Below are positions 58,176 to 64,000 of a DNA stretch of 64,000 nucleotides, one piece after another. Position 1 is the stretch's first letter, and the number at the start of each line of letters is the position of its first letter. A program made the position numbers and the translations under genes. The notes under the pieces were generated by a model that saw only the letters and a program-made list of their open reading frames with translations, did not search any database and was not told where the DNA came from. Source of the stretch: Bacteroides ndongoniae (GTDB lineage: Bacteria > Bacteroidota > Bacteroidia > Bacteroidales > Bacteroidaceae); the NCBI RefSeq assembly GCF_900108345.1, contig NZ_FNVV01000013.1, positions 1-64,000 of the forward strand, written 5' to 3'.

Positions 58176-58934
58176 TTACTTATGGAGAGCTGTCGCACGA
58201 TTGCGCTCGCCGCTCTTCTTCTGTTCGTTCCACAGCTCTTCGGTGTAGTCTTCCTCCGAAACGTAGTCAAGGTTACCGTCATCGTCCATGACCCAGCAGC
58301 CGTAGCACCCGAAGGTGTATTTGTCCCACTCTCGCTTGGGTTGGTTGCGCCATTGCTGCGCGTCGCCCGAACAGATGCGGATGCCGGTCTTGGCATGAAG
58401 GTCGATGCCCACTGTGGCAGGCTCGCCGCCCACGACTACCGTCAGCGGCTCGCCGTGCTGCATCCCGTTTACCTCCACCGTACCGAGGCGCATGACCTCG
58501 GCCAGCACTTTCAGGTTGCGTGCGATGATGGGCGTGGGGACATACATCACCTGTTTCGTCTCGGCGTCAATCTGTACGAAAGCCTTGCTGCTCCGTCCGT
58601 CCGACATTTCCACATCGGCGACAATCGCCTTGCCGTCGAGCAACTGTTTCTGCTGTGCTTCGTCATACCGCTCCAGTGGAGAGGATTTCAGTGCCGGATA
58701 GAACACCACATCCACCTGACCGTCGTCCATGCGGATAAAGGCAAAGCGGCTGCGGCTCTCGATTTGCCCGCCATGCTCGTCAGTGACACGCACGGGAAGC
58801 ACGGGAGAATGCCGGCCGTTGCAGATGTCTTCCAACACACGCATCGGCAAGTCCTCGATCATTTCCCTTGTAAGACCGAATCGTTCCAGTGTCGAAAAGG
58901 GTAATTCATCAAATTCAATCTGAACTTTTTTCAT
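58176..58934 (-). CDS. DUF4099/DUF3945-like first gene of the minus-strand cluster
   Basis: A 252-residue soluble protein. The N-terminal part (about 1-80) reads FDELPFSTLERFGLTREMIEDLP, typical of DUF4099-type openings. The middle has a beta-rich block (ICNGRHSPVLPVRVTDEHGG). The end contains a cysteine pair (FGCYGCWVMDDDGNLDYVSEEDY). It begins just downstream of a well-formed promoter (58965-58996) and heads the operon running to 43005. Function unknown. Confidence 0.68.
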   Translation of the reverse strand: MKKVQIEFDELPFSTLERFGLTREMIEDLPMRVLEDICNGRHSPVLPVRVTDEHGGQIESRSRFAFIRMDDGQVDVVFYPALKSSPLERYDEAQQKQLLDGKAIVADVEMSDGRSSKAFVQIDAETKQVMYVPTPIIARNLKVLAEVMRLGTVEVNGMQHGEPLTVVVGGEPATVGIDLHAKTGIRICSGDAQQWRNQPKREWDKYTFGCYGCWVMDDDGNLDYVSEEDYTEELWNEQKKSGERNRATALHK

Positions 58935-59153
58935 ACTATATTCATATTATAAAATTGTACTATACAAAGATAGAGACATCTTATTATGACGGACAAAAAT
59001 ACAGCTATATAAATGGTTGTAATATGCTGTTTTTATCTTCATTAGTACAATTATCTAATCAAAATCGTACTAATAGACGCAAAATATCAAACCAATACAA
59101 GAAATGACGGTAGTTTGTTTCCGACATGAAAATTCCCGTTATAACTTTGCCGA
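58935..59153. promoter_or_regulatory. Divergent regulatory region with GTACTA motifs and promoters
   Basis: Minus strand: TTG (58996-58994), a 21-bp spacer and TATCTTTG (58972-58965) form a good promoter for the long transfer cluster. Plus strand: TAACTTTG at 59142-59149 lies only 4 bp before the M23 start codon. Words CATACTATA, AAAATCGTAC and AGTACAAT match those at 19998-20223. Confidence 0.6.
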
Positions 59154-59807
59154 ATGAGAAAAATTCTACTGATAGCAATATCGGGTATTTCATTCTGCAC
59201 GATGCCCGTTCAGGCGCAGTTCAACACGATTGCCAAGACACCAGAAAGATACAAGGTAGAAGCCTTGCAGGAGGGTATGAAAAAGCCGGAGCCGACACCC
59301 GAAAGCATGGCTCCTGCACAGGAGACTTCGACAAAACCTGCCGATGAAAGTAAGAAGTTGTGGATTGACCGTTATCTCAGTGTGTCTTATCCATTGCAGC
59401 GCATCAGAATTACATCGCCATACGGCTACCGGAAAGACCCGTTTACCGGGAAGAGGAAGTTTCACGGGGGTATCGACCTGCACGCACGGGGCGAGCAGGT
59501 ATTGGCCATGATGGAGGGGGTGGTCGTCAAAGTGGGACAAGACAAGACGTCCGGCAAGTATGTGACACTGCGGCACGGAAATTACACCGTCAGCTATTGC
59601 CACCTTTCACGGGTGCTGGCCGCCAAGGGTACGGTAGTCCGTCCCCGCGATGCCGTCGGTATTACCGGCTCGACCGGACGAAGTACAGGCGAGCACTTGC
59701 ACGTCACCTGCAAGCTAAATGGCAAGAATATCAATCCCTCGGTTCTCTTCGATTACATCAAATCCATGCAGCAGGAGTGTGTGTCGGCATTAGCTGGACT
59801 GTTATAG
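59154..59807 (+). CDS. Secreted M23 peptidase
   Basis: A 217-residue peptidoglycan endopeptidase. The signal peptide covers 1-22 (MPVQAQ end). A Pro/Glu/Lys linker spans about 30-70, and the M23 domain about 85-200, with RKFHGGIDLHARG (His, Asp) and TGEHLHVTCK (HxH) as metal ligands. It is complete and likely active, unlike the M23-like protein at 51551. It would open the wall for the transfer channel. Its -7 box is so close that the mRNA may be leaderless. Confidence 0.88.
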   Translation: MRKILLIAISGISFCTMPVQAQFNTIAKTPERYKVEALQEGMKKPEPTPESMAPAQETSTKPADESKKLWIDRYLSVSYPLQRIRITSPYGYRKDPFTGKRKFHGGIDLHARGEQVLAMMEGVVVKVGQDKTSGKYVTLRHGNYTVSYCHLSRVLAAKGTVVRPRDAVGITGSTGRSTGEHLHVTCKLNGKNINPSVLFDYIKSMQQECVSALAGLL

Positions 59808-59812
59808 GGCTG

Positions 59813-60982
59813 TTAAGCCAACACCTCATCCAGGTGACTGTAATTCAGAAGTTTGATTTCTCCAGCAGTATTTTCGAGTGTACCCGCATAGGCCACCGCC
59901 TTACCCAGTATGGTTTCTTTGACCCAGCCGTCCATTTGTTTCAACGCCTTCTCGAAGTCCGCATGGTAGGTCATCGCCGACTTGATTTCAATACCGTATA
60001 GCCCCGAATGTTTTTTCAACAGCAAATCGACCTCGTTCTGGTTCGAATCCCTGTAAAAATAGAGGTTGCTTTCCTTGCCTTGGTTATACCGCCGCTTCAA
60101 GGCTTCCGTTACGATGAAGTTCTCGAACAACGCCCCACGCATCTTGTCCCGTGCAAGCTGTTCCGGCGATTCGATGCCGAGCAGGTGACAGGCAAGCCCT
60201 GTATCCGTAAAATAGAGCTTGGGAGTTTTAGTCAGCCGTTTGCGTGTGTTCTCGAAATAGGGAGGTAGCAGGAAAACAATATAAGATGCCTGTAAGACGG
60301 ACAGCCATGCCGTAACGGTATGTGAACTGACACCGATTTCGTTGGCCAGTTCAGAGGCTTTGAACAGCGATCCGATACGTCCGGCGCAAAGCCTGATGAA
60401 TGTGTGGAACTGCATCATGTCCTTGATTTGTAGCAGGTCGCGCACGTCCTTGTCCAGATAGGTTTTCATGTACGCCGGATAAAGAAATTTGGGTATGTTA
60501 CGGCCCGAATAAATGGCAGGGTAAAACCCGTTAAACAGCAGGTTGTCAAGAGGCGTATCGGTGATCTGCTCCCGTATTTCGGAGTATGACAGGGGGAGCA
60601 ACTCGAAAACGGCGGTACGTCCTGCCAAAGACTGTGTAACCTTTTTCAGCATGGCAAACTGCGAACTGCCCGAAAGGATAAACCGCCGGTCGGCATCATT
60701 GTCCACCATACCCTGAATATACGACAGCAGGTTCGGAGCGTTGTGTACCTCGTCAAGAATCATGCACTCCGTGTGCTGGTTCAGAAAAGCGACCGGGTCG
60801 TTTTCGGCGAAACTCCGGACATCAAGATTTTCCAACGAGTAATACGGTAGGTATGAGAACAAGTTGCGGAGCAGCGTCGTCTTTCCGGACTGGCGCGGTC
60901 CTGTTACCGTAATGACTGAAAAATAGCGGTAAGCCTCTTCTATCACGGCGGATAGCTCCCTGTGGATATATTTTGCCTCCAT
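59813..60982 (-). CDS. AAA ATPase with DUF4143 domain
   Basis: A 389-residue protein starting at MEAKYIHRELSAVIEE (60982). The longer frame to 61087 lies in the promoter. The N-terminal AAA_14-type domain has GPRQSGKTTLL (Walker A) and CMILDEVHNAP (Walker B). The C-terminal DUF4143 domain holds a PD-(D/E)XK-like fold (NEVDLLLKKHSGLYGIEIKS). Such ATPases are widespread and poorly understood; some accompany toxin-antitoxin or DNA-repair genes. It is convergent with the M23 gene, 5 bp apart. Promoter at 61012-61019 (TAATTTTG). Confidence 0.88.
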   Translation of the reverse strand: MEAKYIHRELSAVIEEAYRYFSVITVTGPRQSGKTTLLRNLFSYLPYYSLENLDVRSFAENDPVAFLNQHTECMILDEVHNAPNLLSYIQGMVDNDADRRFILSGSSQFAMLKKVTQSLAGRTAVFELLPLSYSEIREQITDTPLDNLLFNGFYPAIYSGRNIPKFLYPAYMKTYLDKDVRDLLQIKDMMQFHTFIRLCAGRIGSLFKASELANEIGVSSHTVTAWLSVLQASYIVFLLPPYFENTRKRLTKTPKLYFTDTGLACHLLGIESPEQLARDKMRGALFENFIVTEALKRRYNQGKESNLYFYRDSNQNEVDLLLKKHSGLYGIEIKSAMTYHADFEKALKQMDGWVKETILGKAVAYAGTLENTAGEIKLLNYSHLDEVLA

Positions 60983-61011
60983 ACTGTTTATGCAATTTTG
61001 AAATACAACTG

Positions 61012-61019
61012 CAAAATTA
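61012..61019 (-). promoter_or_regulatory. -7 box of the AAA/DUF4143 ATPase gene
   Basis: The minus strand reads TAATTTTG, fitting TAnnTTTG, about 30 bp ahead of the start codon at 60982. Confidence 0.5.
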
Positions 61020-61082
61020 CATAAAATACGATACACCGCAAATTTTTCAGGGTATTTTCTCACATCCCAAGCCGTTTTTTCT

Positions 61083-61371
61083 ATCATATACGACTCTTCT
61101 TTTTTACAAAATCCTTGCTTTTACCGGCAGGTCATTCTTTACTCTTTTCGTCGGCGAATGTAGGACGAAGCGCATAATCGCCAAGCCGCATTGCATTCGG
61201 ATGACGAAAACAGACTGTTACACGGTCGGTTTTCTATCCGGGTTTGGCTTATGATGCCACAGCTTCATCCTCTGGCTGCCTCAAAAAGCTGAAAACAAAC
61301 CTGCACGGCAAACGAAAGCAGGGAAAAAGAAAAATCAGCATGATAGTTCAACCAATTAAAAGTAAACAAGT
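61083..61371. other. Non-coding leader of the next small operon
   Basis: No gene is seen in about 290 bp. It contains CATCCTCTGGCTGCC and then an A-rich GGGAAAAAGAAAAATC stretch before the ATG at 61372, resembling the ends of the other leaders. No clear minus-strand TACCTTTG box occurs here. Confidence 0.4.
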
Positions 61372-61596
61372 ATGGTAGAAGAAATTAGACAAGACGACAA
61401 AGTGATATTATCGAGCGAAGACGGTTTTTCCGTCCCTATGATTTTCAACAACCTTTGTGGAAAGAATTTCATTGGCAAAGAATACAAGGACTATATCAGG
61501 CATATAGCCTTTGAGGAAATGGGACTTAAGCCGGGCATCGTGTCCCATTATCGGGACGGTGTTCTATATAAGAACGGCACAATCCCGGAACTTTGA
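61372..61596 (+). CDS. Hypothetical accessory protein (74 aa)
   Basis: A 74-residue soluble protein (MVEEIRQDDKVILSSEDG; then FNNLCGKNFIGKEYKDYI). It is preceded by a plausible start region and followed after 47 bp by a second small gene. No family is recognised. Confidence 0.55.
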   Translation: MVEEIRQDDKVILSSEDGFSVPMIFNNLCGKNFIGKEYKDYIRHIAFEEMGLKPGIVSHYRDGVLYKNGTIPEL

Positions 61597-61643
61597 ACAG
61601 GTAAACCAAAATAGGAACAGCAAAAATCAAAATTTATACAAAT

Positions 61644-62276
61644 ATGGAAACAACAACTATTCATCCGGCAGAAGCCTATCTCCGAAACGAGCAGAATTCC
61701 ACCTCTTTATATGTAAGGATTGCAGGACAACGTAGGCGATTATTCATCAACCGCAATGAAAACGTCATCGGCATTATTGCGCCAAGAAAACGAAAAAGCG
61801 GGTACATCTTCACGGATTGGGCAAGCATTGAGAAGATATACTATCCGTCATCCTCTCCCGAAGATGCAGCGGACATAGGAAAGAAACAGGTCTTGAAATA
61901 CCAGAAACTTGCCCGACTTGCCACGCATACGAATGATTGGCTTCGCAAAATCGCTAATGCCGATTTGGATAAATCCCTCTACGAGAACCGCATCACGACC
62001 GGCACACGCATCGACGGCAAGTGTATCGGACTTGCCACCATCGAGAAGTATTGCAGCAGTTGGGATATGGCTCGTTTCAGAACGGCACTGAAGCAAGGCG
62101 AAAAGTTTTCCACCGGACGCTTCGACTTTTGTGGCTATGACGGTACGTTATGGTGTGAGCCACGCGAAAATGGAGATATGGCGGCTGGATTCAGCAAAGA
62201 ATACAGGAATTGTGGCAACGGCTACTATTATCTGCTTATCAACGATGAATACATGATAGGCTATGACATAGACTGA
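61644..62276 (+). CDS. Hypothetical accessory protein (210 aa)
   Basis: A 210-residue soluble, basic protein. The N-terminal part has YVRIAGQRRRLFINRNENVIG and a RKRKSGY patch that may touch nucleic acid. The end is aromatic and polar (CGNGYYYLLINDEYMIGYD). It belongs to the same two-gene unit as the preceding gene. No domain is recognised. Confidence 0.58.
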   Translation: METTTIHPAEAYLRNEQNSTSLYVRIAGQRRRLFINRNENVIGIIAPRKRKSGYIFTDWASIEKIYYPSSSPEDAADIGKKQVLKYQKLARLATHTNDWLRKIANADLDKSLYENRITTGTRIDGKCIGLATIEKYCSSWDMARFRTALKQGEKFSTGRFDFCGYDGTLWCEPRENGDMAAGFSKEYRNCGNGYYYLLINDEYMIGYDID

Positions 62277-62876
62277 GTTATATGCAAGACCGTATCGGGC
62301 AAAGTCTCGGTACGGTTTGTTGTTCCGATCGACCAACGGCCTTTTATAAAATTCCTTTCTCCCTCATATAGCCTTACATCCTGCGGCCAGTTTGCTTCAA
62401 GCAGCCTCACGCATTTTGTGTAACACGTTACATAAAGTGCGTGAAGCCCCTTTTTGCAAAAGGACGGACACGGACAGACTTGGCATTACAGGGGGCGGGA
62501 TAAATCCTGCCCTCTGTAGTCCCAAGACAGTCCATCGGAAAGTCCGTCCCGGCTGGCCGCCTCACTCTTTTATTCATAAATCTTTCCTTTTCTAACGGAT
62601 TCCCATTAAACCCAAGTCCGCTGCCGTGCGACCTACGGAACAGAATTTTCCGCAAAGGTAACCGGCGGCTCCAATCCTGCCAATGCCGGCATACTGCCGC
62701 AAATGACACGTAAAAATCTTCCTCTCCGCTGTCGAGCGTATTTTTCCGGATCAGCCTTGTCCGATTGTTCCCCGCCACCTTCTGAAAGCAGAAAAATCTT
62801 CCCGGCGGTCGCAAACAGACCGAACAAAGGGAAATAGTAATCTTGATTCATGAGTATTACAAAAACAATAATAAGT
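62277..62876. other. Non-coding leader with minus-strand promoter
   Basis: About 600 bp with no convincing gene. ACCGTA and TACGGT near 62290-62315 could form a weak terminator for the preceding unit. A minus-strand promoter is present: TTG (62683-62681), a 20-bp spacer and TACCTTTG (62660-62653). The region just before 62877 is AT-rich. Confidence 0.45.
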
Positions 62877-63180
62877 ATGGAAATATTAAAAATAGTAATT
62901 CCCAAGTGGAATATAGCGGAAATTACTGGCTATGACCCGATGACAACCTTTTGGCAGGACTTCTCTATGGCAGACAAGTTCGGGAATGAAGCCATAGCTG
63001 ACACATACAGAAAGGTTAAGGCAGAATGGAAAGATAACTACAAGCATTGGACAGAGCTGTGCCTTGTACTTAATCACAAAATTTGGCAATGGCACGAGCG
63101 GGACAACCAGAAAGCCACGCTCTATGACCGCCGAATGGCCAGACGAGCTGCAGGAGTATTACTTTCAAATAACGGATTAA
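62877..63180 (+). pseudogene. Accessory protein gene with a one-base insertion
   Basis: From the ATG at 62877 the frame reads MEILKIVIPKWNIAEITGYD and continues through HERDNQKATLYD. After about 63128 it becomes arginine/alanine-rich and runs past the natural end. Dropping one C from GACCGCC gives AEWPDELQEYYFQITD and a stop at 63178-63180, matching the style of the rest. The intact product would be about 100 residues. Function unknown. The short protein might still be made in altered form, ending at 63218. Confidence 0.6.
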
Positions 63181-63228
63181 AGCAATCGGTAGGACGGTGT
63201 GAAGTCTCCCCACTATAAACTCAAAACT

Positions 63229-63591
63229 ATGACCGCTCAAGAAAAGATACAAAAAGTAACGGAAATATCCCAAAGCAAAGGCTGGAGTATAAGTGTGGAT
63301 GACAAAAATAAATCAAATATTCAGTTCGACTTCCAACGCTATACCAACTATGGGCAGGATTTTAATTTCAGTGCCGAAATGAAATGTGAGGACATTGATA
63401 CCCTCATTGCTGACATGGAACAATATTTCGAGGGTTTTGACCCGGATTACGAAGCCTATCTATGGATTGGAAATGATGGGCACGGTAAAAATGGCGCACC
63501 TTACCACATCAAGGACATTGTATCGGATATGGAGGAAGCGGAAAAACAAATACACGACTTGTTGGAAGCACTTGAGACAGAATTTATCTAA
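63229..63591 (+). CDS. Hypothetical acidic accessory protein (120 aa)
   Basis: A 120-residue acidic protein from the ATG at 63229 (MTAQEKIQKVTEISQSKGWS). A GTG at 63199 is less likely. The pattern of strands and acidic helices (MKCEDIDTLIADMEQYFEGF, DMEEAEKQIHDLLEALE) could mimic DNA, as some antirestriction proteins do, but that is a guess. It is the last gene before the TAGTA-rich region. Confidence 0.58.
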   Translation: MTAQEKIQKVTEISQSKGWSISVDDKNKSNIQFDFQRYTNYGQDFNFSAEMKCEDIDTLIADMEQYFEGFDPDYEAYLWIGNDGHGKNGAPYHIKDIVSDMEEAEKQIHDLLEALETEFI

Positions 63592-63871
63592 TGCGCATGA
63601 TGATGATTTATAAGACTAATTCCAAAATGAGCTTATTTTGCTGTTATACAACAAATACTAAATGTAGTATATACTAAGGTTAGTAAAGTAGGATATTAGG
63701 AAATATCCCATCAGAAATGATAGAATGCACTACATTTAGTCAATCAGTATTTTAGTATAGTAGTAGATGCTATAATACTAAAATATACAAAAGTAGTAAA
63801 ATAGTATACACTAATAATAGTAAATACTAAAAATAGTATTATCTTTGTATCAGATATAAAGACACGAAATT
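63592..63871. promoter_or_regulatory. TAGTA/TACTA-rich region ahead of parA
   Basis: About 190 bp (63650-63840) is packed with TAGTA, TACTA and ATACTAA words, including an inverted pair AAATGTAGT (about 63660) and ACTACATTT (about 63732). A -7 box TATCTTTG at 63840-63847 lies 24 bp before the parA ATG. It may be a partition site, operators for ParA/ParB, or replication iterons. Confidence 0.6.
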
Positions 63872-64000
63872 ATGACAAAAATAATCGCAGTTTTGAACCA
63901 CAAGGGCGGTGTCGGAAAGACAACTACCACCATCAATCTTGCTGCCGCATTGCAGCAGAAGAAAAAGCGTGTACTGCTCATCGACATGGACGGTCAGGCA
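63872..64000 (+). CDS. parA: ParA-family partition ATPase (partial, runs off the window)
   Basis: The first 43 residues are visible: [20 protein letters not shown] contains the deviant Walker A motif KGGVGKTT, and [10 protein letters not shown] follows as Walker A-prime. This is diagnostic of ParA/Soj ATPases that segregate plasmids and integrative elements. The rest lies beyond the right edge. It implies that the element keeps an extrachromosomal phase or actively partitions its circular form. Confidence 0.92.
   Translation, partial: MTKIIAVLNHKGGVGKTTTTINLAAALQQKKKRVLLIDMDGQA

Noticed and set aside
57924..58904. Plus-strand 326-codon frame opposite 58176-58934
   Set aside because: It is antisense to a gene with a good promoter and lacks any recognisable domain.
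63650..63847. CRISPR array
   Set aside because: The repeats are 5-bp words without regular spacers, and no cas genes are near.

Overview
The window is Bacteroidales DNA, most like Bacteroides, Phocaeicola or Parabacteroides. The support is the many TAnnTTTG -7 promoter boxes, glycan-degrading genes with signal peptides, a BtuB/BtuG-type surface vitamin B12 uptake locus, and mobile-element genes typical of gut Bacteroidales. The species cannot be fixed from the sequence.

Layout. (1) 1-10.7 kb is a chromosomal sugar cluster: an EbgC/YhcH-type protein, an AraC regulator, and divergently a RhaM-type mutarotase, a GH29 alpha-L-fucosidase, a corrinoid protein, an MtaA-like methyltransferase, a MetH-activation-domain-like protein, a RhaT-like permease, a GH95-like glycosidase and a second UroD-family protein. 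It reads as a pathway that frees a deoxyhexose and removes a methyl group from it through a corrinoid protein. That pathway is an inference. (2) From about 10.9 kb a mobile element begins, with a tyrosine recombinase, a histone-like protein, small accessory genes, an ssb gene split by an IS66-family insertion (15659-18597, 8-bp target duplication), HU, and a degenerate serine recombinase. (3) 20.2-26.7 kb holds a lipoprotein, small transfer-region genes, a putative oriT, a MobV relaxase and an OmpA-like protein. (4) 26.7-40.4 kb, minus strand, is cargo: a cobalamin riboswitch, DUF4465-like lipoprotein, an IS30-family insertion, two surface proteins (PKD-like, LRR-like), BtuG, a Y1-transposase-like protein, BtuB, BtuF, BtuC, BtuD and a cysteine-rich DUF2284 protein. 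(5) 40.9-43 kb holds small accessory genes. (6) 43-58.9 kb, minus strand, is a long transfer/maintenance cluster: ArdC-like proteins, SSB-like, peptidoglycan hydrolases, membrane and secreted proteins, a toprim protein and DUF4099/DUF3945-type proteins. (7) 59-64 kb holds an M23 peptidase, an AAA/DUF4143 ATPase, more small genes, a TAGTA-rich region and the start of parA, where the window ends.

How it fits together. The element encodes integration (11.05 kb), DNA processing (MobV, oriT), cell-wall passage (three M23-type proteins), ssDNA protection (SSB, ArdC-like) and partition (ParA). No VirD4/TraG coupling protein or VirB4/TraG-type conjugation ATPase is visible, so the element either continues past the right edge or is mobilised by another. 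Its cargo imports corrinoids, and the adjacent chromosomal cluster encodes corrinoid-using enzymes, so the two blocks may be linked through cofactor demand.

Three genes show single-base frame disruptions (about 41317, 51570, 63128). Several 300-900 bp non-coding stretches precede small plus-strand operons and repeatedly carry a minus-strand promoter with the box TACCTTTG.
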